A stretch of DNA of 64,000 nt from Gammaproteobacteria bacterium. GTDB taxonomy: Bacteria; Pseudomonadota; Gammaproteobacteria; Pseudomonadales; Pseudohongiellaceae. This document shows positions 16,510-25,801 of the stretch, in pieces; position 1 is the stretch's first letter, and every line of letters starts with the position of its first letter. The notes under the pieces are model-generated. The model was not told the DNA's origin and searched no databases. It saw nothing but the letters and a program-made list of their open reading frames with translations. The translations under genes were made by a program, and so were the position numbers. The DNA lies in NCBI GenBank assembly GCA_021773355.1, contig JAJFKE010000051.1, positions 186,001 through 250,000 of the forward strand, in the 5' to 3' direction.

Positions 16510-17757
16510 TCAGCGCTTAGCTTGTATTTTAGCGGGATTGAGGCGTGCGAGAATGTCAGCAAGTAGAGCGAGTCGGCTCTGCTGGACAAATTCTTGCGGA
16601 TTCCTGGGCTGCGCGTTCTCGAGCAGTGCGCCGATATCCAGCGCTGACAGCTCTGCTAAAATGTTGGACAGGTACTGATTCTGCGGATACTCGCGATCTT
16701 CAAGACCGGCGCGACCTCGGGCATCGGCCTCGCAGGCCAATAGAAACTTTTGCACACGCTCGGGTCTACGAAAGCCATCAAGTGCTTCGATTAATTTTAG
16801 TAATGTGGCGGGTCGAAGCTCCCTTATGCGGTGCAATTTGGTGTGATGCTCACACACCAATGCCGCCAATTGCGCAAATTCGTTCGGTACATGTAAGCGC
16901 TTTGTAATATCTGACTGCAGCGCTAAACCTAATGTTTCATGGGCGTAATGGCTGGGCCATTTCTCGGGGTCGGTTACCCCTTTGCCCACGTCATGCACTA
17001 AGCTTGCATAGCGCACAACTGGATCTTCAGTTAGTTTGGTGGCCTGTTGCAGGCAGAGTAAAACATGAACGCCGGTATCTATTTCAGGATGGTGTTTCTT
17101 CGGCTGCGGCACACCAAACAGTCGATCTACCTCCGGTAAAATTTCCTTCAGCGCACCACAGTCACGCAACACCTTAACAAAGACATCAGGCGCCGCTGAG
17201 GCCATGGATTGTTCTATTTCATGCCAAACTCTTTCTCGCACCAAGGCATCTAATTCACCGCTGCTGACTATATCGGCCATCAACACCAGAGTCTCTTGAG
17301 CAACTCGAAATCCCAAAGGAGCGAACCGTGCTGCGAATTTTGCAACTCGCAAAACCCTAAGTGGGTCTTCAGCAAAGGCAGGAGAAACGTGGCGCAGCAC
17401 GCGATCCTGTAAATCCCGGCGGCCATTGTAGGGGTCGATGACTTCACCGTCTAATGATTCTGCCATGGCGTTTATGGTCAGATCGCGGCGCTGTAAATCC
17501 TGTTCAAGGCTAACCGTTTCTGATGTGTCAAATTCGAAGCCGAGGTAACCGGCACCGACTTTTCTTTCTGTTCTGGCCAGAGCATATTCTTGTTTGCTTT
17601 CGGGATGAAGGAACACGGGAAAACCTTTGCCGACCTGCAAATAACCTTTCTCTTTCATTGCCTTGGCGTTACTGCCGACTACCACCCAATCTTTGTCACG
17701 AACGGGAAGGTCTAACAATTTATCGCGAACCGCGCCGCCGACTAAATATATGTCCAT
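16510..17757 (-). CDS. cca: multifunctional CCA-adding enzyme with HD domain
   Basis: The protein has 415 aa, starting MDIYLVGGAVRDKLL, the GG-x-x-R-D signature of class II nucleotidyltransferases. VRDKDWVVVG supplies the catalytic Asp pair, and RRDLTINAMAES and EDPLRVLRVAKFAARF follow. The C-terminal HD domain (LVHDVGKGVTDP, HAHET-like HYAHETLGL) provides the phosphohydrolase activity of the gammaproteobacterial type. It adds and repairs tRNA 3' CCA ends. It lies between the pteridine-reductase-like gene and apaH on the same strand. Confidence 0.96.
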   Translation of the reverse strand: MDIYLVGGAVRDKLLDLPVRDKDWVVVGSNAKAMKEKGYLQVGKGFPVFLHPESKQEYALARTERKVGAGYLGFEFDTSETVSLEQDLQRRDLTINAMAESLDGEVIDPYNGRRDLQDRVLRHVSPAFAEDPLRVLRVAKFAARFAPLGFRVAQETLVLMADIVSSGELDALVRERVWHEIEQSMASAAPDVFVKVLRDCGALKEILPEVDRLFGVPQPKKHHPEIDTGVHVLLCLQQATKLTEDPVVRYASLVHDVGKGVTDPEKWPSHYAHETLGLALQSDITKRLHVPNEFAQLAALVCEHHTKLHRIRELRPATLLKLIEALDGFRRPERVQKFLLACEADARGRAGLEDREYPQNQYLSNILAELSALDIGALLENAQPRNPQEFVQQSRLALLADILARLNPAKIQAKR

Positions 17758-17827
17758 GATCTTGTTAATGTCTTGCCTGTGTAATCTTTGTATTGCTATT
17801 CAGATGAGTCGATCAATAGACATCGAC

Positions 17828-18649
17828 TTAACTGGGAATGGAATACAATTGGTGATCTTCGAGTCGCATCAGTGTGAGTTCCCGTCCCCAAACATAACCC
17901 GTATCCAGTGCATGAACATGGCTCTTGCCAGTCTCGCCTTCAAGCGCTGCCCAGTGCCCGAACAAGATTGTGGTGCCGGGGGTAATTTGTTCGTACTCAA
18001 ACCACGGTCTGTAACCCTCAGGAGCGGAACTCAGGCCTTCTTTAACAGTTAGCTGCATGGTGCCAATCTCATCGCAGAAGCGAACACGGGTTAAATAATT
18101 GGTAATAACCCGTAAGCGATCCATTCCCTCTAACTGGTCATGCCAGCGAGTGGGAGTGTTCCCATACATATTCCGTAGAAATTTCTTGTAGTTGGAGTCT
18201 TGCAGTGCATATTCTACTTCGGCAGCCAAATCCAAGGTTTTCTGCAAAGACCAGTGCGGTGCAATTCCGGCATGCACCATTAAAAAATTTTCCATGCCCT
18301 TGTTGGTATCAACACTGTCATAGTGTGCCAGGGGTTGTGTTCGCAGCCAATCGCAGAGTCGTTGGCAGTCTGGTGACCCCAAAAGTTCATCTAAGGTGTC
18401 TTTGCTACGCATCGGTGCGCAGGCTTCGTGAATCGCAATAAAGTGTAAATCATGATTGCCCAGCACAAGCTGTATTGAGCTGCCCATGTCCTGAAGGAAG
18501 TGCAATGTATCCAGTGAGTCTGGTCCGCGATTAACAAGGTCGCCCACACACCATAGCTTGTCATGATCAACCGAAAACTTAACTTTTCGTAAAAGCTTTT
18601 TTAGGGGTTTATAGCAGCCCTGAAGGTCTCCAACTACGTAGGTACTCAT
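17828..18649 (-). CDS. apaH: symmetrical diadenosine tetraphosphatase ApaH
   Basis: The protein has 273 aa, the family length. The metallophosphatase motifs GDLQGCY (about residue 7), GDLVNRGPDS (about 37) and GNHDLH (about 64) bind the two metal ions. It hydrolyses Ap4A to two ADP and also removes nucleotide caps from RNA in other bacteria. It follows apaG by 95 bases on the same strand, the conserved pdxA-rsmA-apaG-apaH order, here interrupted by an inserted repeat element between rsmA and apaG. Confidence 0.96.
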   Translation of the reverse strand: MSTYVVGDLQGCYKPLKKLLRKVKFSVDHDKLWCVGDLVNRGPDSLDTLHFLQDMGSSIQLVLGNHDLHFIAIHEACAPMRSKDTLDELLGSPDCQRLCDWLRTQPLAHYDSVDTNKGMENFLMVHAGIAPHWSLQKTLDLAAEVEYALQDSNYKKFLRNMYGNTPTRWHDQLEGMDRLRVITNYLTRVRFCDEIGTMQLTVKEGLSSAPEGYRPWFEYEQITPGTTILFGHWAALEGETGKSHVHALDTGYVWGRELTLMRLEDHQLYSIPS

Positions 18650-18744
18650 CTGGTCTGCGCGCTGGATGCTGGGGAAAAATTCATAGAAAAACAGTATATC
18701 ACTAGTGGTGTACGGCTGGCGCGCCTTCCAAACACACCGGGGTT

Positions 18745-19122
18745 CTAGTGAACAGCCAACGGTGGAGCCAATAGGAACGGGGGTATTTCGGCGGTAAATT
18801 TTTCTCCACTGGCACTTAGCATTTCGTAGTCTCCTTGCATACTGCCAATTTGAGTCTCTATAACCGCACCGCTGGTGTAGTGAAAGGATTGACCGGGCAA
18901 AATTTCAGGTTGCTGTCCTATTACACCGGCGCCACGTACTTCTTCAACTTTCTCATTGTCGTCTGTGATGTGCCAGTATCGATTCAATAGCTTGACCATT
19001 TCACTGCCCTGATTGCAAATCTCTACCGTGTAGGCGAAGGCATAGCGATCAGAGGCGGGATCTGAATGCTCCTGCAAATAGCGTGTATTTACTTCGATTC
19101 TAATGTCTTGTTTACTGTTCAT
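18745..19122 (-). CDS. apaG: Co2+/Mg2+ efflux-associated protein ApaG
   Basis: The protein has 125 aa. It shows the fibronectin-III-like ApaG fold signature: VNTRYLQEHSDP, YAFAYTVEICNQG, LLNRYWHITD, EVRGAGVIGQQP, LPGQSFHYTSGAVIET and GSMQGDYEM. Its biochemical role is unclear; the name derives from effects on metal sensitivity. In most relatives apaG follows rsmA directly. Here a 235-bp inverted-repeat element separates the two, so apaG-apaH may depend on readthrough or on a new promoter. Confidence 0.95.
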   Translation of the reverse strand: MNSKQDIRIEVNTRYLQEHSDPASDRYAFAYTVEICNQGSEMVKLLNRYWHITDDNEKVEEVRGAGVIGQQPEILPGQSFHYTSGAVIETQIGSMQGDYEMLSASGEKFTAEIPPFLLAPPLAVH

Positions 19123-19179
19123 GGATTGTTAAACGCCTTTAGGTAGATACAGTTGGCTTAGCTTTCTCCTGCTTTCTTA

Positions 19180-19414
19180 GGGAGCCTCTGAACAAGTCTA
19201 TGACCACTCTGCGGGAGTCTGGTGCGAACTGATGCAAGGCGTCGTGCGCACCAAGCGCGACAACGCCGCAGTACGGCTGCAGGCCCCGCCCGGAGGGGCC
19301 TGCAGCCAATCCTGCTCTCTGCGTTGCGCTTTCTTGGCAGGCCCGACGAAAGTACGTCTTGATAGCAGGATTGGCTGTAGGCCAGAGAGGTCATAGACTT
19401 GTTCAGAGGCTCCC
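19180..19414. mobile_element. miniature inverted-repeat element, first family, copy 1
   Basis: The element is 235 bp with 26-bp perfect terminal inverted repeats beginning GGGAGCCTCTGAACAAGTCT. TA flanks both sides (19178-19179 and 19415-19416), which fits a TA target-site duplication. No credible gene lies inside; a 78-codon frame on the minus strand is a by-product. A closely similar copy lies in opposite orientation at 51957-52195, and a decayed one at 25403-25584. One end provides the last four codons and stop of rsmA. A transposase that could move it in trans is not in the window. Confidence 0.9.
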
Positions 19415-20251
19415 TAGTTCCGCTTCGCTTAGGGCATCACTGATTTTCACGTAGTCAGTGAGGCTCAGGTTCTCCGGTCTTAGCCGTATATTTATGTCTA
19501 GTGCATCTAAGACTTCTTTAGATATGAGTGTCTTCATGCTGTTTTTCAAGGTCTTGCGTCGCTGATTGAAGGCGGTGCGAACCACTATTTTTAAGCAGTC
19601 CACGTCTCTCGCCGGCACTGGAAGCTTGAGGTGAGGGGTAATCCTCACTATCGCCGAGTTAACCTTAGGCTGCGGAGTAAATGCCTGAGCAGGCACATTG
19701 AATAGTTTTTCAGCTTCGCAAAAATATTGCAACATCAAGCTCAGCCGGCCGTAATTCTTGTCACCGACTCCAGCGGATAGTCTCTCCACCACCTCCAATT
19801 GCAACATAAAGCTCATATCCTTTATGTTTTTGTAGTATTTCAACAGATGAAATAGCACTGGTGTAGAGATGTTATAGGGAAGGTTGCCTATTATGCGAAT
19901 CGGCTTGTCGGCAACGATGAGTTGCTTGAGGTCGAATTTCAATACATCTTGTTGGTGAATATGCACATTGCTGTGGTCGCGGAATTGCTTGCATAGGTGT
20001 TCGGCCAGGTCGCGATCCAGTTCAATCAAGTCCAGCCTCGCACCCGATTCGGCCAATTGTTCCGTGAGGGCGCCCTGTCCCGGTCCAATCTCCAACAGAT
20101 GGTCATCTTTTTTTGGTGCTACTTCGCGGATAATGCGATCGATGATGTGTTGATCATGCAGGAAGTTTTGACCGAATCGTTTTCGCGCACGATGTTCAGT
20201 ACCAGTACTTAGCGTTACTGCTTTTCTTTGCGCCACTAAACTGGCCTCCAA
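19403..20251 (-). CDS. rsmA: 16S rRNA dimethyladenosine transferase RsmA/KsgA
   Basis: The protein has 282 aa. After a short variable N-terminus comes RKRFGQNFLHDQHIIDRI, then the SAM-binding LEIGPGQGALTEQL, the acidic LIELDRDLAEHL, QQDVLKFD and the catalytic NLPYNISTPVLFHLL. It dimethylates two adenines near the 3' end of 16S rRNA. Its start overlaps the end of pdxA by 16 bases, the usual coupling. Its last codons (LGSL, stop) lie inside the inserted repeat element at 19180-19414, so the natural terminus has been replaced by a few residues, probably harmlessly. Confidence 0.97.
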   Translation of the reverse strand: MEASLVAQRKAVTLSTGTEHRARKRFGQNFLHDQHIIDRIIREVAPKKDDHLLEIGPGQGALTEQLAESGARLDLIELDRDLAEHLCKQFRDHSNVHIHQQDVLKFDLKQLIVADKPIRIIGNLPYNISTPVLFHLLKYYKNIKDMSFMLQLEVVERLSAGVGDKNYGRLSLMLQYFCEAEKLFNVPAQAFTPQPKVNSAIVRITPHLKLPVPARDVDCLKIVVRTAFNQRRKTLKNSMKTLISKEVLDALDINIRLRPENLSLTDYVKISDALSEAELGSL

Positions 20252-21228
20252 TGACTAGACATTTCCACCGCAGTGTTAATGGCGTTGTAGAGACTGCCAG
20301 TTTGCGCCTCACCACTACCGGCCAGATCCAGCGCGGTGCCGTGATCCACCGAGGTTCTGATAATCGGCAGGCCCAGGGTTATATTGCTGGCAGCGCCGAA
20401 ACCCTTGTATTTTAGAACCGGCAAGCCCTGATCGTGATACATGGCCAGCACTGCATCGGCGCTTGCCAGATATTTTTCCGTGAATAGCGTGTCAGCGGGT
20501 AGAGGCCCGATTAGATCCATACCCTGTTGTCGAAACTCGCTTAACACAGGTTCGATGATGTCGATTTCTTCCCTGCCAAGATGTCCGCCTTCACCCGCGT
20601 GTGGATTCAATCCACATACCAATATTCTAGGTGCTGTGATGCCAAACTTGGTTTGTAAGTCTTGGTGAAGAATGGAAATTATGTTTTCTAACAGGTCTTT
20701 TGTAATGGCAGCCGGCACAGCACTTAAGGGGAGGTGAGTCGTGGTCAGTGCCACTCTTAGACCCTGGGTAGCCAACATCATCACAGTTAGTTCTTGCTGG
20801 AACAGCTCAGCCAGGTATTCGGTGTGCCCGGAAAAACTGATACCGGCATCGTTGATGATGCTTTTTTGCACTGGGCCGGTAACCATAGCAGCGCATTCTC
20901 GGTCCGCTACAATTTTCGCGGCGAGTCGCAGAGTTTCCAAAACGTATTCAGCATTACTTCTATGCAATTGTCCTATGACCACCTTGCTGCGCAACTTAAC
21001 TGGTAGCACCGTTAACTCGCCCGCCAGAGATGGACTTGCGGGAGTCGCTGGTTCGAACTTCTTTATGCGCAGCGGAAGTTTCAAAAAGCGTGCTCGTTCT
21101 TCGAGTAATGAAGGGTCGGCAACGATTACCAATTCAACATCGGCCGGAGGCTGCTGGGCTATCTGTATGCACAGATCAGGGCCAATACCGGCGGGTTCGC
21201 CTGGAGTGATAGCTATTCGGTGAGTCAC
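20236..21228 (-). CDS. pdxA: 4-hydroxythreonine-4-phosphate dehydrogenase PdxA
   Basis: The protein has 330 aa. The N-terminus RIAITPGEPAGIGPDL is diagnostic. Zinc ligands are expected from His135 in SFSGHTEYLAE, from PHAGEGGHLGREE and from MYHDQGLPVLK, all present. It oxidises 4-hydroxythreonine phosphate in the DXP-dependent pyridoxal phosphate pathway. It lies between surA and rsmA on one transcript. Confidence 0.97.
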   Translation of the reverse strand: MTHRIAITPGEPAGIGPDLCIQIAQQPPADVELVIVADPSLLEERARFLKLPLRIKKFEPATPASPSLAGELTVLPVKLRSKVVIGQLHRSNAEYVLETLRLAAKIVADRECAAMVTGPVQKSIINDAGISFSGHTEYLAELFQQELTVMMLATQGLRVALTTTHLPLSAVPAAITKDLLENIISILHQDLQTKFGITAPRILVCGLNPHAGEGGHLGREEIDIIEPVLSEFRQQGMDLIGPLPADTLFTEKYLASADAVLAMYHDQGLPVLKYKGFGAASNITLGLPIIRTSVDHGTALDLAGSGEAQTGSLYNAINTAVEMSSHWRPV

Positions 21229-21286
21229 TAGGCATGTCCTGCTGGGCTAACGGGGAATATGTTATTGTGTTCAGTGTGAAGGAGAA

Positions 21287-22651
21287 CTAGTCAATAAATT
21301 CGACGAATGCTTCTTCGCGAATTTCGATCAGCCAGTTTTGCAATTCCAAATCGAACTTACGATTACGCAACGCATTTTCAGCCTGATTTCGAATGTAGAT
21401 TGTACTTAAATCAGATACCCGTCGCTCTAATACTTCTGCAATATGCCAACCGGTCTGTGATCGAAAGGGTTCACTAAGCACGCCGATTTCGAGTGAGTCT
21501 ATGACGGCAGCCATGTCGGGTGGCAGGCGGCCTTCGTTAATCCAATCCATATCGCCACCGGCTACAACGGTACTGTCGTCATCGGAATTTTGTCGAGCTA
21601 ATGCAGCGAAATCAGCGCCATTAATGATTTGTTCTCGCAGATCGCGTATCGCCCGCTCTGTTTGCTGTTCATCGCGGATCTCATTCGGCGTTAACATGAT
21701 GTGACGGATATTGGATTGTTTCACCATCTGTTCCGTGCCGCCCGCCTTATTGGCCAATTGGATCAGGTGAAAGCCGTTACCGGCTTCGATTGGACCTTCC
21801 ACATCGCCAATGGCCATACCCTCCACTAATTCTCGAAACAGGGTTGGTAATTGTTCAGCTTTGCGCCATCCGAAATCGGTGCTCAGGATTTGAAAAGATT
21901 CAGATTGCTGAGCCGCAGCCTTGACTGCATTGAAGTTATCGCCTTCTTTAATTCGGGCAAATAAATCAGCTGCATATTTTAGTTTGCTTTGTTTAACCGC
22001 GGGTGTTTCCTCACTGCCAGTGGGAATAAGTAGGTGTTCAACCAGATAATCAGGAGCCATAACTTCCCGGCCCGTTTCAGAGTTTAGAAAATTATCTATT
22101 TCTTGCTCAGTGATCTGTATGCGTCGATTTACCATGCCTCTCTGCAACTCTTGCAGTGTCATCTGTTTTCGAACTTGTTCACGAGTTTGTAGATAAACAC
22201 CCGCCTCGTTTAATGCTGCCAAATATTCATCGAAGGTCAAATTATTGTTCTCAGCCATGGAGACAAGCACACGATTGACTTCGTCGTCGGTGAATCGAAT
22301 ACTGACCCGCTCAGCGAATTGCATCTGCAAATTCTCCAATACCAGGGCATCAAGTACTTCTTTTCTAAATACCTCTTCCTCAGGCAGTGGACGATCGGCG
22401 CGGGCTGCGTTTTGACGAATTTCTAACAGGCGTGATTCGAGCTCGCTCTGCAGAACGACACCCTCATCCACCAATGCCACGATCTTGTCCAGTAGCACTC
22501 GCTGAGCCGTCGCGGGCATGATCGCGGTAGCCAGCGCGAACCCCATGCCGAGACACAGGTAGAGGCCGATGCTGCGCAAGAAACCGGCCTTGGTAAGCTT
22601 GTTTCGTTCGCTGATTGTTGCTGACTTGGCGTTCACACTATTCATCTTCAA
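21287..22651 (-). CDS. surA: periplasmic chaperone and peptidyl-prolyl isomerase SurA
   Basis: The protein has 454 aa. A signal peptide with the hydrophobic core SIGLYLCLGMGFALATA ends near ATAQ, followed by the SurA start RVLLDKIVALVDEGVVLQSE. Two parvulin domains follow, the first with EGMAIGDVEGPIEAGNGFHL and the second with RQNSDDDSTVVAGGDMDW and SEPFRSQTGWHIAEV. It escorts outer-membrane proteins, including LptD. The start overlaps the end of lptD by 14 bases, so the two are translationally linked. Confidence 0.96.
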   Translation of the reverse strand: MKMNSVNAKSATISERNKLTKAGFLRSIGLYLCLGMGFALATAIMPATAQRVLLDKIVALVDEGVVLQSELESRLLEIRQNAARADRPLPEEEVFRKEVLDALVLENLQMQFAERVSIRFTDDEVNRVLVSMAENNNLTFDEYLAALNEAGVYLQTREQVRKQMTLQELQRGMVNRRIQITEQEIDNFLNSETGREVMAPDYLVEHLLIPTGSEETPAVKQSKLKYAADLFARIKEGDNFNAVKAAAQQSESFQILSTDFGWRKAEQLPTLFRELVEGMAIGDVEGPIEAGNGFHLIQLANKAGGTEQMVKQSNIRHIMLTPNEIRDEQQTERAIRDLREQIINGADFAALARQNSDDDSTVVAGGDMDWINEGRLPPDMAAVIDSLEIGVLSEPFRSQTGWHIAEVLERRVSDLSTIYIRNQAENALRNRKFDLELQNWLIEIREEAFVEFID

Positions 22652-25397
22652 ACTCTCTAAAACCTCTTATGCCATCGCTCAGCAGATTGCTGATTCCGCC
22701 GCCGGTGATGTTTCCTAGTCCATTTAGGGTGAATTGGACAAAAATCCCTTGATTCGGTTCGATATTAGGAACAAACAATTCGTCTTCGTCAACCCATTCT
22801 CTTGCAATAAGCCGTATTGTCGCACAGCAGTTATTGTATTCGACCCCGGCAAAGGTCTCCAGGTTCCTCGAATTACTGTGATCATAGTTCCAGCGAGCCA
22901 GTAATTTCCAGTTCTGATTGACTGGCCACACGGCAGAAAGGTCGGTCTGCTTAATTCTTGAATCTATCCCTGGTGGCAAAATGAAATTGGGTGAACTAAC
23001 CAGGTTGCGATAGCGGTAAGCCGCATTAAATAGATGATCGCTGTCCCGCTGGTATCTTAGCTGAAAACTTCCTTCATCCAGTTCTTCAGACTCTTCGTTC
23101 CATTGTACATCTGAATTCAGTCGCCAGTTTTCTCCAAAAGCATAAGCAAATTCTCCAGCTAATGCGGATTTCTGGTTTATCGGTGAATAGCGAGGTAGCC
23201 AGGACTGTATGGGATTACCCAGATTGACCAGTCTGTCTTCGAAGTAGCGAATCTGACCCAGGCTGAGGCGGGCTCGTTCTTTGCCTTTAGGGTCGAGGAT
23301 GCGGGTGGTAATAGCAAGGCTCGCCTGATCGGCATCGCCGACACGATCTCCACCACTAAATCGATCGTCTCGAAATAGCTGATTAAAACTGAAATTGAGC
23401 TCCGAGGTATCGAACAGAGGAAGTTGGCTCTGGTCTTCGAATTCGCTATATAAATAGTAAAGCCTTGGTTCGAGGGTTTGTGTATATCCGCCGGACATTC
23501 GTCTTTCGAACACCAGGCCGCTGTCAAAATTGTAAACGCCTATCCCCAGATCAGGATCATCCAATGTGGTGTTGGCCTGATTCTGCAATTTGTAGGCGGT
23601 ATGCTTGTATTTTGCATTTGCGCGCAGGAACCACCCGGGTTGCTCCATCGACCAGCTGAGGGCAGGTTCGAGATTAAGCCTTTCTCCATTGACCAGTACA
23701 CCGTTATCGAGCTGCGTCGCCGTTAACAGGGATTCGTCCAGTGTTCGATCGAAGGATGTGATTTGCCCGCTTAGGCCTAGACGAAATCCAGCGCCCAGGT
23801 ATCTATCGGTGTCGAAAAAGAATTGCGGTAGTCTGTCATAGGGTTTGTTCAAAGAGACTGCGGAGATAAAAGGATCGATAATTTGAATACGTTGCACATT
23901 CAGACCGGCGCGAATAAATTCGGAATTAAAGTTGAGCCTGGCCTGGCGATTCAAGTGTGTTCGGCTGCTTGTGTTTAAACCACTGCTGCCCAAATCGTGA
24001 AAATAGTCCTCATCGCTTACCGCATTGTAGTCGACGAAACTCGACCAATTGCGTCCGTAGTTACCATAATGTTCGTAACCAATAAACCAACGTTTGTCGG
24101 TAGGGGGTGAATCTGTGCCGGGAGTATTAGCTGTAGCCGCATCGAATAATTTGTCATTGCCTAGATATGACATATTTAGCGTGTTCATCGAGGTCTGCGC
24201 TAAGTAGCGTAACTCGACGCCAGTCATCACGCCTCGATCTGAAATTAGCCGAGGGGAGATGGTTGCATCATAGTGCGGGGCCAAATTCAGATAGTAGGGT
24301 AATTCGAAATCGAAACCACCGCTGCGGGTTGAACCGGTGCTGGGCGCTAGAAAGCCAGACATGCGTTCATCCCCCAGAGGGAAGGGCAGGGTACCGGGAT
24401 AGTAGAAAATCGGCACATTTTTAATTCGAAGACTAACGGCGCTCGCGTAACCGCGAGCTTCCTCCTGATTTAGAACGATACTGTTGGCGCGGAAGTGCCA
24501 GAAATTACTTCCGGGTTCGCAGCGACTGAACTCACCGTTCTCAATAGTTACCAGGCCAGACTCGCTGTTATAAACAATACTATCCGCACTGCCATGAACG
24601 CCGTAGTCATGCAGAACATACTGTGCAGCCTCAATTCTGTTCAGGCCGTCGTCATTGTCGATGAAAGCGGAGTTGCCCTGTAACAAGACTCCTGGTTCAC
24701 GGAACACCACATTGCCTTGCATGAGGACAGTGCTCTCAGCACGATCAATGGTGGTTGAGTTGTTGTTCTCGATGGTGCGATAACCTTGCTCCACTACGAT
24801 ATCCCCATCGATGCTGATTAGATTCTGGGATATACCGGTAACACCCTGTGCGGCATCGAAGCGGGTTTCTGCATCGCCAGGCTGGTTTCCTGAAGTCTTC
24901 TCGCGTCCAGTTGGATCGACGAAAGCACCACAGCAATTGCCTGCTAGCTCTGCCAGTTGCTCTTCGCTCATTGACTCTCGGGGAATCCAATCCAAGTCAT
25001 AAAGTTGGCCGGCGGGGCTTACTTCAATAGCAACAAGATCTGCTGGATCTTCATCGTCGCCGGATTGAGCACTAGATGAATCTATTTCAGGCAGTAGCGT
25101 TGCTGAATTGTTTGCCGGTTCTACAGGCTCGGTGACCGAGTTTTGCGGGCTAGCTATCCGCTCTGGTCGATCTGGGACCACTGTATTATCGCTAACAGGG
25201 CGATCGATGATCGGCACACTGCTACCTGCGCCAGGTGTTTGGCTGCTCTCACAGATCCAACCGTCGCCCGCGTCATTGGCTCGGCAACTGTATTGAGGAA
25301 GCTGCGTATGACCGGTATTGGGCATAGCAGATAGAAGTAATCCTGAGGACAGGAGTAGGGCTATTTCTGTGCAGAGCTGGTGTTTTTTAAATGGCAT
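22638..25397 (-). CDS. lptD: LPS-assembly protein LptD
   Basis: The protein has about 919 aa from the ATG starting MPFKKHQLCTEIALLLSSGL, which gives a signal peptide; upstream codons lie in a decayed repeat element and are rejected, although no well-spaced ribosome site is evident. A low-complexity segment follows, then the OstA-type N-terminal jellyroll (VVEQGYRTIENNNS, VFREPGVLLQGNSA), then a large beta-barrel rich in aromatic strands. Cysteine pairs NCCGAF and NNCCATI resemble those forming the interdomain disulfides of LptD. It inserts LPS into the outer leaflet with LptE. It heads the lptD-surA-pdxA-rsmA run. Confidence 0.95.
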   Translation of the reverse strand: MPFKKHQLCTEIALLLSSGLLLSAMPNTGHTQLPQYSCRANDAGDGWICESSQTPGAGSSVPIIDRPVSDNTVVPDRPERIASPQNSVTEPVEPANNSATLLPEIDSSSAQSGDDEDPADLVAIEVSPAGQLYDLDWIPRESMSEEQLAELAGNCCGAFVDPTGREKTSGNQPGDAETRFDAAQGVTGISQNLISIDGDIVVEQGYRTIENNNSTTIDRAESTVLMQGNVVFREPGVLLQGNSAFIDNDDGLNRIEAAQYVLHDYGVHGSADSIVYNSESGLVTIENGEFSRCEPGSNFWHFRANSIVLNQEEARGYASAVSLRIKNVPIFYYPGTLPFPLGDERMSGFLAPSTGSTRSGGFDFELPYYLNLAPHYDATISPRLISDRGVMTGVELRYLAQTSMNTLNMSYLGNDKLFDAATANTPGTDSPPTDKRWFIGYEHYGNYGRNWSSFVDYNAVSDEDYFHDLGSSGLNTSSRTHLNRQARLNFNSEFIRAGLNVQRIQIIDPFISAVSLNKPYDRLPQFFFDTDRYLGAGFRLGLSGQITSFDRTLDESLLTATQLDNGVLVNGERLNLEPALSWSMEQPGWFLRANAKYKHTAYKLQNQANTTLDDPDLGIGVYNFDSGLVFERRMSGGYTQTLEPRLYYLYSEFEDQSQLPLFDTSELNFSFNQLFRDDRFSGGDRVGDADQASLAITTRILDPKGKERARLSLGQIRYFEDRLVNLGNPIQSWLPRYSPINQKSALAGEFAYAFGENWRLNSDVQWNEESEELDEGSFQLRYQRDSDHLFNAAYRYRNLVSSPNFILPPGIDSRIKQTDLSAVWPVNQNWKLLARWNYDHSNSRNLETFAGVEYNNCCATIRLIAREWVDEDELFVPNIEPNQGIFVQFTLNGLGNITGGGISNLLSDGIRGFREFEDE

Positions 25398-25402
25398 TCC
25401 TT

Positions 25403-25584
25403 GGCAGCCTCTGATCAAGTTGATGATCATTTTGCGGGAGTCCCGCGCGCCCAAGGGGCAATCAGCAAATCCCGCTCACGGCATTGTACTTTATTAACAG
25501 GCTGACCTAGGCCAGCGAAGGGGGGTCTTGTTAGCGATATCGGCTTCTTTGCCAGAGTGTTCATAGACTTGATCAGAGACCCTC
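25403..25584. mobile_element. decayed inverted-repeat element, first family, copy 2
   Basis: The left end reads GGCAGCCTCTGATCAAGTTG and the right end, inverted, GGGTCTCTGATCAAGTCTAT. Both are diverged versions of the 26-bp ends at 19180 and 51957. GCGGGAGTC at about 25434 also matches the same inner position in the other copies. The element is shortened to about 182 bp. It lies immediately upstream of the lptD start, so it must carry or displace lptD regulatory sequence. Confidence 0.65.
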
Positions 25585-25801
25585 GTTGCTGCGGTAAAAT
25601 CATTATTTGCTGGTGACTGTGTTTAAACAAATCGAAGCTGAAACCGATTAACTGAATGATAAGCTGAGCCGTGATCGAGTATCAGGCAGGGCATAATAAT
25701 TCATCGCAGTTTGAATGCAAAGCGAGGTGTGGCCTTGTTACTGAGTTACCCTATACTTTTTATAGGCCCCTGAGTACCCTTGGCCTTCAATTACAAGATT
25801 T
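25585..25801. promoter_or_regulatory. upstream region between decayed element and amgK
   Basis: Together with the decayed element this makes a gene-free stretch of about 400 bases. It must hold promoters for the divergent lptD and amgK genes. A short inverted repeat CCTATA/TATAGG at 25750-25755 and 25761-25766 could form a hairpin or operator. No confident -35/-10 pair was found. Confidence 0.35.

Noticed and set aside
19158..19394. 78-codon frame inside the repeat element, also partly present in the 51957 copy
   Set aside because: The similarity comes from the repeat itself; the frame is not conserved at its end and the composition is not protein-like.
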